Notes: generated by a model not told the origin, from the letters alone. DNA of 64,000 bases from Luteimonas huabeiensis HB2 (GCF_000559025.1 NZ_JAAN01000035.1:62001-126000); one strand, 5' to 3'. Positions 20,168 to 29,368 are shown, numbered from the stretch's first letter. Made by a program: numbers and translations.

Positions 20168-20833
20168 ATGCCCCAACAAGCCTCCAGCAAGCCCGCGGTC
20201 CGGCCCACGGCCAGCCCCGGCCGCCCCAAGGACATGGCCAAGCGCGCGGCCATCCTGGCCGCCGCCGAGCGCATGTTCCTGCGGCACGGCTACGAGGGCG
20301 TCAGCATGGACCAGATCGCCGCCGAGGCGGGCGTCTCCAAGCTGACGGTCTACAGCCATTTCGGCGACAAGGAGGCCCTGTTCGCCGAGGCCGCGCGCGG
20401 TCACTGCGAGAAGCAGATGCCGACCTCGGCCTTCGACCCCGATCCCGCGGTGCCGCTGCGCGAGCGCCTGATGACGGTGGGCAGGGCGTTCTTCGGCATG
20501 ATCAGTTCGCCGCAGGCCATCGCCGGCCACCGCATGCTGTGCACCCCGCAGATGGTCGAGAAGCGCCTGGCGCAGCTGTTCTGGGAGAGCGGGCCGCAGC
20601 GGGTGCAGGACAAGTTCTCCGCCATGCTTGAGCGGCGCATCGCCGCCGGCGAGCTGCGGATCGACGACGTGGCGCTGGCCTCCTCGCAGTTCTTCGCCCT
20701 GCTCAAGGGCGAGGCCCACCAGCGCCTGGTGTTCGGCTGCTGCGAGCGCTCGGAACTCGACCCGGACACGCAGGAGGCGCACATCGCCGCCTGCGTGGAC
20801 ATGTTCCTGCGCGCCTACGGCAGGCCGCGATGA
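20168..20833 (+). CDS. TetR-family transcriptional repressor
   Basis: A 221-aa regulator with an N-terminal HTH at about 30-75 (AAERMFLRHGYEGVSMDQIA, then EAGVSKLTVYSHFGDKEALF), which is the classic TetR pattern. The C-terminal ligand domain is of the AefR-like type often found with RND pumps. It is divergent from the adaptor-pump operon, so local repression of efflux relieved by a substrate is the likely role. The start at ATG 20168 is supported by the -10 box six bases upstream. Confidence 0.88.
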   Translation: MPQQASSKPAVRPTASPGRPKDMAKRAAILAAAERMFLRHGYEGVSMDQIAAEAGVSKLTVYSHFGDKEALFAEAARGHCEKQMPTSAFDPDPAVPLRERLMTVGRAFFGMISSPQAIAGHRMLCTPQMVEKRLAQLFWESGPQRVQDKFSAMLERRIAAGELRIDDVALASSQFFALLKGEAHQRLVFGCCERSELDPDTQEAHIAACVDMFLRAYGRPR

Positions 20834-20921
20834 ACTCGCCCCATGACCGCGGTCGCGGTGACTTCTGGCACTCAGCGCCCACCGCCCCCCGCCCCATGCT
20901 GCCCCCACCGGCCCGGCCCGG

Positions 20922-20927
20922 TAAAAT
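20922..20927 (+). promoter_or_regulatory. -10 box upstream of the PCMT-like gene
   Basis: TAAAAT stands out in a GC-rich stretch, 27 bp before the ATG at 20955. A clear -35 is not visible. It probably drives the methyltransferase-tolC pair. Confidence 0.4.
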
Positions 20928-20954
20928 CGCGCTCCCCGCGCACGAGACCGCACG

Positions 20955-21617
20955 ATGACGATCGATTACGCCGCCGCCCGCGAAGCCATGGTCGAACAGC
21001 AGGTCAGACCCTGGGACGTGCTCGACCTGCGCGTGCTCGACGTGCTGGCCGAACTGCCGCGCGAGCGCTTCGTCGCCGCGCCCTACCGGGCGATGGCCTA
21101 CGGCGACATCGAGCTCCCGCTGGCCCACGGCGAGCGCATGCTCAAGCCGGTCGTGGCCGGGCGCCTGCTGCAGGCGCTGCTGGTCCAGGACGGCGAGGAC
21201 GTGCTGGAGATCGGCACCGGCAGCGGCTACGTCAGCGCCTGTCTGGGCCGCCTCGGCCGCGACGTGGTCTCGCTCGAGCGCCACGCCGACCTGGCCGCCG
21301 GAGCCGCCGAGCGCCTGCGCGAACTGGGCGTGCTCAACGTCGCCGTGGAACATGCCGATGCGCTGGCCTGGCAGACCACGCGCCGCTTCGACGCGATCTG
21401 CGTCAACGCCGCGGTGGACCAGGTGCCGTCACGTTTCCTCGAGTGGCTGCGTCCGGGTGGACGCCTGTTCGCGGTGCGCGGCCGGGCGCCGGCGATGGAG
21501 GCGGTGCTGATCCATCGCACCGGCGAGGATGTCAACGCCGTGCGCATCGAATCGTTGTTCGAAACCGAGCTGGCCTACCTCGCCGGGGCCGAACCGGCCG
21601 CGGAGTTCCAGCTCTGA
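20955..21617 (+). CDS. Protein-L-isoaspartate O-methyltransferase family protein
   Basis: 220 aa. Starts MTIDYAAAREAMVEQQVRPW and has SAM motif I as VLEIGTGSGYVSACLG (about 77-92), the PCMT-family fold. True Pcm enzymes repair isoaspartyl residues. This shorter, tolC-linked paralogue is recurrent in the group and its substrate is not established, so I do not use the pcm symbol. It lies 87 nt upstream of tolC in the same direction and is probably co-transcribed. The C-terminal ~60 residues are the least conserved part. Confidence 0.82.
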   Translation: MTIDYAAAREAMVEQQVRPWDVLDLRVLDVLAELPRERFVAAPYRAMAYGDIELPLAHGERMLKPVVAGRLLQALLVQDGEDVLEIGTGSGYVSACLGRLGRDVVSLERHADLAAGAAERLRELGVLNVAVEHADALAWQTTRRFDAICVNAAVDQVPSRFLEWLRPGGRLFAVRGRAPAMEAVLIHRTGEDVNAVRIESLFETELAYLAGAEPAAEFQL

Positions 21618-21704
21618 TCCACGCGTTCTGATCCGCGCGGGCGCGCCCCGCCCCCGCCTGCGCCCCGTGCGGCGCGGTCGTTCCACCGAAGCCAAGGACC
21701 CTCC

Positions 21705-23072
21705 ATGCTGCGCCGCCCCCTCGCATTCGCCCTGACCCTCGCCCTGCTGCCCGCGTCGGCCTTCGCCCAGGACCTGGTGCAGACCTACGAACTGGCCCGC
21801 AGCGGCGACCCGCAACTGTCCATCGCCGAATCCAACCGCGCCATCTCGCGCGAGTCGGAGGTGCAGGCGCGCGCGCAGCTGCTGCCGCAGCTCAACGGCA
21901 GCGTCGGGCTGAACCGCCAGTACGTGGCCGGCCAGGACGGCGACGCCCGCACGCGCACGCTCGGCGCCAGCCTCAACCAGACCGTGTTCGACCTCGGCCT
22001 GATCTCCAGCTACCGCGCCCAGCGCCAGCTCAACGTCGCCGCCGGGCTGGACCTGGAAGCCGAGAACCAGAACCTCATCACCCGCACCTCGGCCGCCTAC
22101 TTCAACGTGCTGGTCGCCATCGAGACCCTGGCCGCGGCCGAGGCCGCGCAGGAAGCGCTGCAGAAGCAGTTCGACTTCGCCAGCCGGCGCCTCGAGGTCG
22201 GCCTGGCGCCGATCACCGACGTGCACGAGACCCGCGCCCAGTTCGACGACGCGCGCGCGCGGGTGATCACCAGCCGCAACGCGCTGGAGGACGCCTACCA
22301 GGCCCTGGCCGAGATCACCGGCGTGCCGGTGCGCAACCTGCGTGCGCTGCCCGAGGATTTCCAGCCCGAACTGCCCGCCGGCGGCGACGCCGATGCCTGG
22401 GTGGCCGCGGCGCTGGAGCAGAACCCCTCGCTGCGTGCGGCCGAATACGCCGTGCGCGCCGCCGAGCACAACGTCACCGGCGCCAAGGCCGGCCACCTGC
22501 CGCGGCTGGCGCTGGGCGCCGGCTACAACAACAACACCTACTGGGGCGACCTGAACGTCACCCCCGAGAACCCGACCGGCGCGCGCCGCTCCGAGGGCCA
22601 CAGCATCGGCCTGACCCTGACCGTGCCGATCTTCTCCGGCGGCGCCACCCAGTCCGGCGTGCGCCAGGCCATCGCCAGCCGCGACATCGCCGAGGACCAG
22701 CTGATCCAGACCCGTCGCGCGCTGGAGCGCAACGCCCGCAACGCCTACCAGACCGTCGTCGCCGGCGTGACCGAGGTCGAGGCGCGCCGCCAGGCGGTGA
22801 TCTCCGCCCGCGCCGCCTACGAGGCCTCCGAGGTCGGCCTGGAAGTCGGCACCCGCACCGTGGTGGACGTGCTGATCAACCAGCAGAACCTGCTCAGCGC
22901 CGAACAGCAGTACGCGCTGGCGCGCTACAGCTTCCTGCAGAACCGGCTGCTGCTCGAGCAGGCCGTGGGCACCCTGGACATCTCTGACCTGCAGGAGATC
23001 AACCGCCTGCTGACCGTGGATGCCCGCACCCCGGCCACCGCCCCGACCGCGCCGACCGGCGCGCAGCAGTAG
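21705..23072 (+). CDS. tolC: TolC-family outer membrane channel
   Basis: 455 aa with a Sec signal peptide (ALTLALLPASAFA, cleavage before QDLVQ). Two repeats of coiled-coil and beta segments typical of TolC are visible, including SLNQTVFDLGLISSYRAQRQL and LTVPIFSGGATQSGVRQAI at equivalent positions. It forms the trimeric exit duct for tripartite pumps and type I secretion and could serve the RND and MacAB-like systems in this window. AAGGA seven bases before the ATG is a fair SD. A strong terminator follows. Confidence 0.95.
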   Translation: MLRRPLAFALTLALLPASAFAQDLVQTYELARSGDPQLSIAESNRAISRESEVQARAQLLPQLNGSVGLNRQYVAGQDGDARTRTLGASLNQTVFDLGLISSYRAQRQLNVAAGLDLEAENQNLITRTSAAYFNVLVAIETLAAAEAAQEALQKQFDFASRRLEVGLAPITDVHETRAQFDDARARVITSRNALEDAYQALAEITGVPVRNLRALPEDFQPELPAGGDADAWVAAALEQNPSLRAAEYAVRAAEHNVTGAKAGHLPRLALGAGYNNNTYWGDLNVTPENPTGARRSEGHSIGLTLTVPIFSGGATQSGVRQAIASRDIAEDQLIQTRRALERNARNAYQTVVAGVTEVEARRQAVISARAAYEASEVGLEVGTRTVVDVLINQQNLLSAEQQYALARYSFLQNRLLLEQAVGTLDISDLQEINRLLTVDARTPATAPTAPTGAQQ

Positions 23073-23100
23073 CGTCGGCGCGGTTCGCACCGGCACCGGA

Positions 23101-23124
23101 AGCCCCCGTCCGCGGGGGCTTTTT
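23101..23124 (+). terminator. Intrinsic terminator of tolC
   Basis: AGCCCCCG (23101-23108) and CGGGGGCT (23113-23120) form an 8-bp stem with a TCCG loop, followed by TTTT. It is 29 bp after the tolC stop and faces the convergent waaA. Confidence 0.9.
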
Positions 23125-23252
23125 CGTGGTGCTTGATACCGGGCACCATGTCCCACGGCCCCGACCAGACCATCGTGCGCGGCATGGTCGTCCGTCGCTC
23201 GGCAGAAGCACCTTTCCTCTGCTCCCAGCCCCCGGCCCCGGTGCCTGGCCCG

Positions 23253-24581
23253 TCAATCGCGCGCCAGCGCCGCCACGGCCGGCGTCTCGTCGATCGCCGC
23301 CAGGTCCGCCTCCACCAGCGCCAGGGTGCGCCGCAGCGCGCCGCGGCCCTGCTCCACCAGGGCGGCGGCGGCCTCGGTCATGCGCGCGCGCTCGCCGGGA
23401 TCGGCCAGCAACGCCTCGAGCGCATCGCCGACGCCGTCGGCGTCCTGGCCGATGCGCATCGCGCCGGCGCGCTGCAGCTGGCGGGCGATGTCGGCGAAGT
23501 TGTGCAGGTGCGGACCGGTGACGATGGCGGTGCGGGTGGCGGCGGGCTCGAGCAGGTTGTGGCCGCCGATGTCCTGCAGGCTGCCGCCGACGAACGCCGC
23601 CTGCGCGCAGCCGTAGTAGCGCAGCAGCTCGCCGAGGGTGTCGATCACGAACACCGCGTCGCCCGCATCGGGCCAGCGGGTGAGGGTGCGGGTGGCGGTG
23701 CCGAAGCCCGCGTCGATGGCGGCCTGCACGGCGGCACGGAAGCGCTCGGGATGACGCGGCGCCCACAGCAGCAGCAGATCCGGCCAGCGCGCGCGCAGCC
23801 GCCGGTGCAGCGCGACCACGGCCGCCTCCTCCTCCGGGTGGGTGCTGGCCGCGATCCACACCGGCCGCGGACCCACGCGGGCGCGGAAGTCCTCGACGAA
23901 GGCGGCCCAGGCCGGATCGACGTACATGTCGAACTTGAGGTTGCCGGTGACCACGACCTGCTCCGCGCGCGCGCCCAGCCGCACGAAGCGGCGACCATCG
24001 TCCGCCGACTGCGCCGCCACCCCGCGCAACGTGCGCAAGGCGCGCCCCAGCAGCGGGCGCAGGGTGCGGTAGCCGCGCAGCGAGCGCGCCGACAGCCGCG
24101 CGTTGACGATGTAGACCGGGATCCCGTGGTCGCGGCAGCAGAACAGCAGGTTCGGCCACAGCTCGGTCTCCACGATCAGCCCCAGCCGCGGCCGGTAGTG
24201 ATCGAGGAAGCGCCGCACCGCGCCGGTGAGGTCGTAGGGCAGGTAGACGTGCTCCACGCGGTCGCCCCACAGCGCGCGCACGCGCGCCGAGCCGGTCGGG
24301 GTGATGGTGGTGACCAGCAGCCGGTGGTGGGGGCGTTCGCGCAGCAGCGCGTCGATCAGCGGCGCGGCGGCGTTGACCTCGCCCACCGAGACCGCGTGCA
24401 CCCACACCGTGGCGGCCAGCGCCTCGCTGCTGTAGACCGCGTAGCGCTCGCTCCAGCGGTGCAGGTACTCGGCCTGGCGGAAGCCGCGCCAGATCAGGTG
24501 ATACACGGTCACCGGCACCAGCACGTACAGCAGCGCGGAGTACAGGGCGCGCAGCACGCGCTCGGTGCGGAGGATCGACAT
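23253..24581 (-). CDS. waaA: 3-deoxy-D-manno-octulosonic acid (Kdo) transferase
   Basis: GT30 transferase adding Kdo to lipid A at the inner face of the cytoplasmic membrane. The ATG at 24581 gives 442 aa (the frame extends upstream but overlaps the divergent gene). An N-terminal membrane segment (LYSALLYVLVPVTVYHL) is followed by WVHAVSVGEVNAAAPLI, ETELWPNLLF and ASTHPEEE; the C-terminal half has GGSLQDIGGHNLLEPAA. TATCCT eight bases before the ATG may be a -10, giving a very short or absent 5' UTR. Divergent from the lipid A acyltransferase gene. Confidence 0.94.
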   Translation of the reverse strand: MSILRTERVLRALYSALLYVLVPVTVYHLIWRGFRQAEYLHRWSERYAVYSSEALAATVWVHAVSVGEVNAAAPLIDALLRERPHHRLLVTTITPTGSARVRALWGDRVEHVYLPYDLTGAVRRFLDHYRPRLGLIVETELWPNLLFCCRDHGIPVYIVNARLSARSLRGYRTLRPLLGRALRTLRGVAAQSADDGRRFVRLGARAEQVVVTGNLKFDMYVDPAWAAFVEDFRARVGPRPVWIAASTHPEEEAAVVALHRRLRARWPDLLLLWAPRHPERFRAAVQAAIDAGFGTATRTLTRWPDAGDAVFVIDTLGELLRYYGCAQAAFVGGSLQDIGGHNLLEPAATRTAIVTGPHLHNFADIARQLQRAGAMRIGQDADGVGDALEALLADPGERARMTEAAAALVEQGRGALRRTLALVEADLAAIDETPAVAALARD

Positions 24582-24618
24582 GGGGCGAAAGGATAACCGC
24601 GCCCGCGGACGGCGCCGG

Positions 24619-24624
24619 TAAAAT
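24619..24624 (+). promoter_or_regulatory. -10 box placing the lpxL-like mRNA start at the ATG
   Basis: TAAAAT is followed by six bases (GCCCGC) and the ATG at 24631, the spacing expected for a leaderless mRNA. No SD precedes the ATG. Same arrangement as at 57989 (dusB), 61246 and 20156. Confidence 0.6.
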
Positions 24625-24630
24625 GCCCGC

Positions 24631-25575
24631 ATGTCCGCCTCCTCCCCCTCCGGCGCCGGGACGCCTCCCCCGCTCGGCCCGCGCCACTGGCCGGCATGGC
24701 TGGGCATCGGGCTGGCCGCCGCGCTGGCCCGCCTGCCGTGGTCCTGGCAGCGCGCGCTGGGGCGGGCGCTGGGCGATGCGCTGCGCGGCGCGCTGCGGCA
24801 GCGCCGCGAGGTGGCCGCGCGGAACCTGGCGCTGTGCTTCCCGGAGCTGGACGCGGCCGCGCGCGATGCGCTGCTGCGCGCGCATTTCCACGCGCTGGGC
24901 ATCGGCTTCTTCGAGTTCTCGCGCGCCTGGTGGGGCTCGGTGGCGCCGATGCGCCGGGGCCTGGTCGTGGAAGGCCTGGAACACCTGGAGGCGGCGCGCG
25001 CCGGCGGCCGCGGCGTGATCGTGGTGTCCGGGCACTTCACCACCCTGGAGGTCTGCGGGCGGCTGATGTGCGACCACGTGCCGCTGGCCGGGATGTACCG
25101 CCCGCACGCCGAGGGCGCGATGGAATGGGCGGTGCGGCGCGGACGGGCGCGCTACGCGCAGGCGATGTTCCCCAAGCAGGACGTGCGCGGCACCGTGCGC
25201 CACCTCAAACGCGGCGGCCTGCTGTGGTACGCGCCCGACCAGGACCCGAGCCGCGGCGACGCGGTCTACGTGCCGTTCTTCGGCCAGCCCGCGCACAGCC
25301 TGACCTCCACCCACCAGCTGGCGCGGATGTCGGGCGCGGCGGTGGTGCTGTTCCAGCACGAGCGACGCGCCGACGGCGGCTACACGCTGCGGCTGTCGCC
25401 GGCGCTGGCGGACTTCCCTTCCGCCAGCGCGCACGACGATACCGCGCGGGTGATCGCCGGCATCGAGGCGATGGCGCGCGCGGCGCCGGCGCAGTACCTG
25501 TGGATCCACCGCCGCTTCAAGCGCCAGCCCGAAGGGCGCGACGTCTACGGCGACTCGGCCCGCGACCCCGCCTGA
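24631..25575 (+). CDS. lpxL: Lipid A biosynthesis acyltransferase (LpxL/HtrB family)
   Basis: 314-aa membrane-associated acyltransferase adding a secondary acyl chain to Kdo2-lipid A. The catalytic HX4E-type motif is SGHFTTLE (His about 130); PLAGMYRPH, FPKQDVRG and YAPDQDPSRGDAVYVPFFG are family blocks. One N-terminal hydrophobic helix (WPAWLGIGLAAALARLPW). LpxL and LpxM paralogues cannot be separated safely by eye, so the symbol is tentative. Adjacency to waaA fits, since these enzymes act on the Kdo-bearing acceptor. Confidence 0.88.
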   Translation: MSASSPSGAGTPPPLGPRHWPAWLGIGLAAALARLPWSWQRALGRALGDALRGALRQRREVAARNLALCFPELDAAARDALLRAHFHALGIGFFEFSRAWWGSVAPMRRGLVVEGLEHLEAARAGGRGVIVVSGHFTTLEVCGRLMCDHVPLAGMYRPHAEGAMEWAVRRGRARYAQAMFPKQDVRGTVRHLKRGGLLWYAPDQDPSRGDAVYVPFFGQPAHSLTSTHQLARMSGAAVVLFQHERRADGGYTLRLSPALADFPSASAHDDTARVIAGIEAMARAAPAQYLWIHRRFKRQPEGRDVYGDSARDPA

Positions 25576-25606
25576 CGGCATACCGCGCGGCGGCGCGCCC
25601 GCTGCG

Positions 25607-26941
25607 CTACGCCGTCGCGGGCGCGGCTTCCGGCGGGCGCGCCGTACGCCCCAGCAGGCTGCCGGCGTACAGCGCGGCCAGCAGCAGGGTCAGCCCGCCC
25701 CAGAAGGTCGAATAGAACGCGAGATGGGTGTTGAGCGGGAACACCGTGACCGCCAGCGCCAGCATCGCCGGGCGCGCGCGCTCGCGCGCGGCCGCATCGG
25801 CATAGCGCCAGGCGCGCCAGGCCATGGCCGCACCGGCCAGCCACAGCAGCAGGCCCAGCACGCCGGTTTCCGAGGCCACCTCCAGCACGATCTGGTGCGC
25901 GTGCAGCGCGGGCCCCTCGCCCCACACCGGCATCTCGCCGGCGGCCGGGTCGCAGCCGTCGAAGGCCTTGCGGAAGCCGCGCACGCCGACGCCGTTGACC
26001 GGCGACTCGCCGATCATGCACACCGCCGAGCCCCAGATCCGCGCGCGGCCGGACAGCGCCATGTCCACGCCGGAGTCGTCGGCGCTCAGCGCCTGCGCGG
26101 TGCGCGCCACCCGCTCGCGCACCTGCGGCGAGAACACGGTCAGCGCGGCCATCAGCGCGGCGCCGGCGGCGAAGACCAGCAGCAGGCGCTTCCAGCCCAG
26201 CAGCCGCCAACCGGAGAACAGCAGCACCAGCGCGTAGGTGATCCAGGACGCGCGCGATCCGGCCAGCAGCACGATCACGCCCACCGCGGCGGCCGCCGCG
26301 ATCCAGCCGGCCGCTCCGAAGCGGCGGCCGGCGGCGTAGAGCAGGAACGGCGACAGACTGGCCAGCACCACGCCCATCTTGAGGTTGCACGGCCCCAGCA
26401 CGCCGCCGAGGCGATCGAGCGCGGCCACGTCCTCGGCGCTGCACATCGGCCGGCCGCTGACCAGTTGCTTGGCCGCGTCCAGGCCCCAGAACAGCGGGCT
26501 GGTGCCGAACAGGCCCTCGACCAGCGCGTCGAGCGTCCACACCGCGACGATGACGGCCATGCCGCCGAGGGTGATGCGCAGGCCGCGGTCGTCGGCCACC
26601 GCGGCGGCGACCAGCCACAGGAACGGCAGGTAGCGGATGTCCACCACCGCCTCGCGGGCGCTGCGGCCCGGATCGACCGCGCCGATCACCGAGAACACCT
26701 CCGGCAGCCAGTAGGCGGCGAACAGCACCGTGGTCAGCGCCCAGGCCTGCGGGCTCAGCAGTGCCTTGCCGCCGCGGAAGCGCGCCATCAGCAGGCGCAC
26801 GATCGCGATCAGCGCGCCGACCACCATCACGCCCTCGGCGTAGCCGGGCATCGGCCACAGGGCCACGAAGGCGAGCACCCAGTGGGGCGCCCAGCGCCAT
26901 CCGGGCGCCTCGGAAGCGGCGGGGGGCGGGGTCGGAATCAT
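25607..26941 (-). CDS. O-antigen ligase-like polytopic membrane protein (Wzy_C family)
   Basis: 444 aa from ATG 26941, with about ten or more hydrophobic segments and a large periplasmic loop near residues 270-350 (ALSGRARIWGSAVCMIGESP, then GVGVRGFRKAF and HAHQIVLEVASETGVLGLLLWL). This is the WaaL/Wzy_C pattern: Arg and His residues in the loop before an E-T-G-hydrophobic helix. It would join an undecaprenyl-linked glycan to lipid A-core, or polymerise it. The start overlaps the end of the upstream glycosyltransferase gene (TCATGA), indicating coupling. Confidence 0.82.
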   Translation of the reverse strand: MIPTPPPAASEAPGWRWAPHWVLAFVALWPMPGYAEGVMVVGALIAIVRLLMARFRGGKALLSPQAWALTTVLFAAYWLPEVFSVIGAVDPGRSAREAVVDIRYLPFLWLVAAAVADDRGLRITLGGMAVIVAVWTLDALVEGLFGTSPLFWGLDAAKQLVSGRPMCSAEDVAALDRLGGVLGPCNLKMGVVLASLSPFLLYAAGRRFGAAGWIAAAAAVGVIVLLAGSRASWITYALVLLFSGWRLLGWKRLLLVFAAGAALMAALTVFSPQVRERVARTAQALSADDSGVDMALSGRARIWGSAVCMIGESPVNGVGVRGFRKAFDGCDPAAGEMPVWGEGPALHAHQIVLEVASETGVLGLLLWLAGAAMAWRAWRYADAAARERARPAMLALAVTVFPLNTHLAFYSTFWGGLTLLLAALYAGSLLGRTARPPEAAPATA

Positions 26942-28071
26942 GGGCAGAGTTCGGCGTAGACGGCGAGCGTGGCGGCCTGCATGGCCGCGAGGGTGTCGGG
27001 CATCGTAGCAATCGCCGGCGGGCGGGCGAGCAGCGCGCGCGCGCGCGCGGCCAGCGCGTCGGTATCGAACGGCGCCACCGCGCCCTCCGGCAGGCGCTCG
27101 CGCAGCAGGTCGCCGACGCCGCCGTGGGCCCAGCCGAGGACCGGCCGGCCGACCGACAGCGCCTCCAGTACGGTGCGGCCGAAGGCCTCGGGCTTGCGCG
27201 AGAGCTGCAGGACCAGATCGGCGGCGGCATAGGCCTCGGCGATGGCGTCGGTGGGCGCGGTCAGCGCCAGCGCGCCGGCCACGCCCGCCGACGCCGCCTC
27301 GGACTCCAGCTCGGCCACGTAGCGCTCGCGGCCGGGCTCGCGCGCGCCGGGCATCCACAGCCGCGCATCCAGGCCGTCGGCGCGCAACGCGCGCAGCAGG
27401 GCGATGCCGTCGCCGTGGCCCTTGAGCCGGGTGCCGCGGCCGGGCAGCAGCAGCAGCGGGCCGTCGCCGCCCAGCGCCGGGTGCGCGGCCGCCACCGCCG
27501 CGCGCGCGGCCCGGTCGGGCGCGGGCCGGCGCGGGAACGCGGCCGGGTCGATCCCGCGCGGAATCACCCGCAGCCGCTGCGGATCGGTGCCCGGGTAGTG
27601 CGCGAGCACGTAGGCGCGCACCGTCTCCGACACGCAGATCACGCGCTCGCCGCGGGTCATGATCGCGCTGTAGCGCGAGGGCGAGTTGAGCCCGTGGACG
27701 GTGGTGACCCAGCGCGGCCTGCGCGCGGCCGGCAGGCCCTGCAGCGCCCGCCAGCCGAGCCAGGCCGGCAGCCGCGAGCGGGCATGCACCAGATCGGGCG
27801 CGCGCTCGGCGAACAGCCGCCGCAGCGTGCGCGCGTGGCGCAGGGCGAACAGCGACTTGCGTCCGATGTCGATCGCGACGTGCTCGGCGCCGGCCGCCTC
27901 CAGCGCGGGGACCAGACGGCCGCCGGCGGACACCACCAACGCCTCGTGGCCGGCCGCCACCAGCGCCCGCGCGATCTCCAGGGTCGAACGCTCCACGCCG
28001 CCGGCGTTCAGCGCCGGCAGCAGCTGGACCACGCGCAGCCGGCGCACGGGCGCAGCGCGCTCAGTCGACAA
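26938..28071 (-). CDS. GT4-family glycosyltransferase
   Basis: 377 aa if started at TTG 28071; GTG at 28047 (giving VRRLRVVQLLPALNAGGVER) is an equally good start and begins right at the homology. A GT-B fold enzyme: the N-terminal LPALNAGGVERSTLEIARAL is typical of WaaG/WbpX-like enzymes, and the C-terminal RKPEAFGRTVLEALSVGRPV is the E(x7)E nucleotide-sugar motif. Likely acts in LPS core or O-chain assembly with the downstream ligase-like protein. Sugar specificity is not inferable. It overlaps the upstream zinc-finger gene by 11 bp. Confidence 0.85.
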   Translation of the reverse strand: MSTERAAPVRRLRVVQLLPALNAGGVERSTLEIARALVAAGHEALVVSAGGRLVPALEAAGAEHVAIDIGRKSLFALRHARTLRRLFAERAPDLVHARSRLPAWLGWRALQGLPAARRPRWVTTVHGLNSPSRYSAIMTRGERVICVSETVRAYVLAHYPGTDPQRLRVIPRGIDPAAFPRRPAPDRAARAAVAAAHPALGGDGPLLLLPGRGTRLKGHGDGIALLRALRADGLDARLWMPGAREPGRERYVAELESEAASAGVAGALALTAPTDAIAEAYAAADLVLQLSRKPEAFGRTVLEALSVGRPVLGWAHGGVGDLLRERLPEGAVAPFDTDALAARARALLARPPAIATMPDTLAAMQAATLAVYAELCP

Positions 28072-28258
28072 GGACGAAGTGCGCGCCGCAGTAGGGGCAA
28101 TCGGCCTCGCCGTTCTCGGCCTCGATCGGCAGGTACACGCGCGGGTGCGAGTTCCACAGCGCCATCGACGGCAGCGGGCAGCTCAGCGGCAGGTCGCTAC
28201 GGTGGACCTCGTAGCGCTGCTGGGCGTTGGCTTGTTCGGGCTGGGCGGATGCGGACAT
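28061..28258 (-). CDS. Small zinc-finger domain protein (zf-CHCC type)
   Basis: 65 aa. Candidate zinc ligands are C27 (PLSCPLP), H38 (WNSHPRVYLPI), C54 and C57 (ADCPYCGAHFVL), the Cys-His-Cys-Cys pattern of the family related to a mitochondrial complex I subunit. The bacterial role is not established. A -10-like TAGACT lies on the minus strand around 28293-28288. It overlaps the glycosyltransferase start. Confidence 0.85.
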   Translation of the reverse strand: MSASAQPEQANAQQRYEVHRSDLPLSCPLPSMALWNSHPRVYLPIEAENGEADCPYCGAHFVLVD

Positions 28259-28329
28259 GGCAGGAGGCCGGGCGGAACGGGGGCTACAGTCTACCGGCAA
28301 GCGCGGATACGGGCCCCCGGGGCGGGCGC

Positions 28330-28932
28330 TCAGAGCCAGCCCTTCTGCCGCGCCAGCCGGTACGCCTCGATGCGGTTGCCCACGCCGAGCTTGCCGATCG
28401 CCTCGGACAGGTAGTTGCGCACGGTGCCGTGCGACAGGCGCAGCCGGGCGGCGATCTCGGCCGCAGACAGCCCCTCCCCGGCCAGCCGCAGCGCCTGCCG
28501 CTCGCGATCGCTGAGCGGGTCGGGCTCCGACCACGCCTCCAGCGCCAGTTGCGGATCGATCGCACGGCCGCCGCGGTGCACCTGCCGCAGCGCCTGCGCC
28601 AGTTGCTCGGCCGGCGCGTCCTTGAGCAGGTACCCGGCCACCCCGGCGTCCAGCGCGCGCCGCAGGTAGCCGGCGCGGGCGAAGGTGGTGACGATCACCA
28701 CCCGCACCGGCAACCCGTGGCGCTGTACCCGCTGCGCCAGCTCCAGGCCGGTGATCCCGGGCATCTCGATGTCGGCGACCAGCACGTCGGGCGTCAGCCG
28801 TTGCAGCTCGGCCCAGGCGCGCTCGCCGTCGGCGCACGCCGCCACCACTTCCAGGTCCGGCTCCAGCCCCAGCAGCGCGGCCAGCGCGCCGCGCACCAGC
28901 GCCTGGTCCTCGGCCAGCAGGATGCGGATCAT
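28330..28932 (-). CDS. NarL/DesR-type response regulator
   Basis: 200 aa. Receiver domain 1-120 with acidic D9, phospho-acceptor D54 (VLVADIEMPG), T82-T83 and K104 (YLLKDAP). A LuxR-type HTH is at about 138-195 (LSDRERQALRLAGEGLSAAE, then IAARLRLSHGTVRNYLSEAIGKL). It resembles regulators paired with DesK-type kinases, and the matching kinase gene is 840 bp away on the same strand, beyond a toxin-antitoxin pair. TAACGT on the minus strand (28968-28963) may give it its own promoter. Confidence 0.92.
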   Translation of the reverse strand: MIRILLAEDQALVRGALAALLGLEPDLEVVAACADGERAWAELQRLTPDVLVADIEMPGITGLELAQRVQRHGLPVRVVIVTTFARAGYLRRALDAGVAGYLLKDAPAEQLAQALRQVHRGGRAIDPQLALEAWSEPDPLSDRERQALRLAGEGLSAAEIAARLRLSHGTVRNYLSEAIGKLGVGNRIEAYRLARQKGWL

Positions 28933-29053
28933 CGGCGGTCGCGGCGCGGCGGCATGCGCGCGACGTTAGCAGAGCGCGCCGGCATCGCCGGCCTCCCAGA
29001 CCGCGCGGCAGCGCCGGAAACGGGCAAGGCCAGCGCGCACGATGGAAAGACAG

Positions 29054-29071
29054 TACCGAAATCGGTATCAT
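29054..29071 (+). promoter_or_regulatory. Operator/promoter of the toxin-antitoxin pair
   Basis: TACCGA-AA-TCGGTA (29054-29067) is a perfect dyad ending in TATCAT (29066-29071), which could be the -10. It lies 31 bp upstream of the antitoxin ATG, the usual place for autoregulation by Phd/YefM-type antitoxins. Confidence 0.55.
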
Positions 29072-29101
29072 CAGCCCTCATAAAAGTACTGGAACAGCGC
29101 C

Positions 29102-29368
29102 ATGAACAGCGTGACCGTCGCCGAGATCAAACGCCGCGGCATGGCCGCGATCGAAGAAGGCCTCCAGCGGGGTCCGCTGCGGATCGTCAAGCGCAACAAG
29201 CCGGCCGCGGTCGTGCTCAGCGAGGAGGACTATCTGCGTCTCACCGGCGAGCAGCCGCCCGGCCGCCCCGGTATGACCGCCCTGCAATGGCTGCTGGCGC
29301 AACCCGCCGCCGGCCACCGCGACAAGGCGGACATCGACGCATCGCTGGCCGACGAGCGCGCTTGGTGA
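29102..29368 (+). CDS. Type II antitoxin, Phd/YefM family
   Basis: 88 aa. The N-terminal MNSVTVAEIKRRGMAAIEEG and PLRIVKRNKPAAVVLSEEDY segments match the Phd/YefM DNA-binding fold; the C-terminal ADIDASLADERAW is the toxin-covering tail. It should bind both the dyad upstream and the PIN toxin. Its stop overlaps the toxin GTG start (GGTGA), typical of TA pairs. It sits on the plus strand inside a minus-strand exporter/two-component cluster. Confidence 0.85.
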   Translation: MNSVTVAEIKRRGMAAIEEGLQRGPLRIVKRNKPAAVVLSEEDYLRLTGEQPPGRPGMTALQWLLAQPAAGHRDKADIDASLADERAW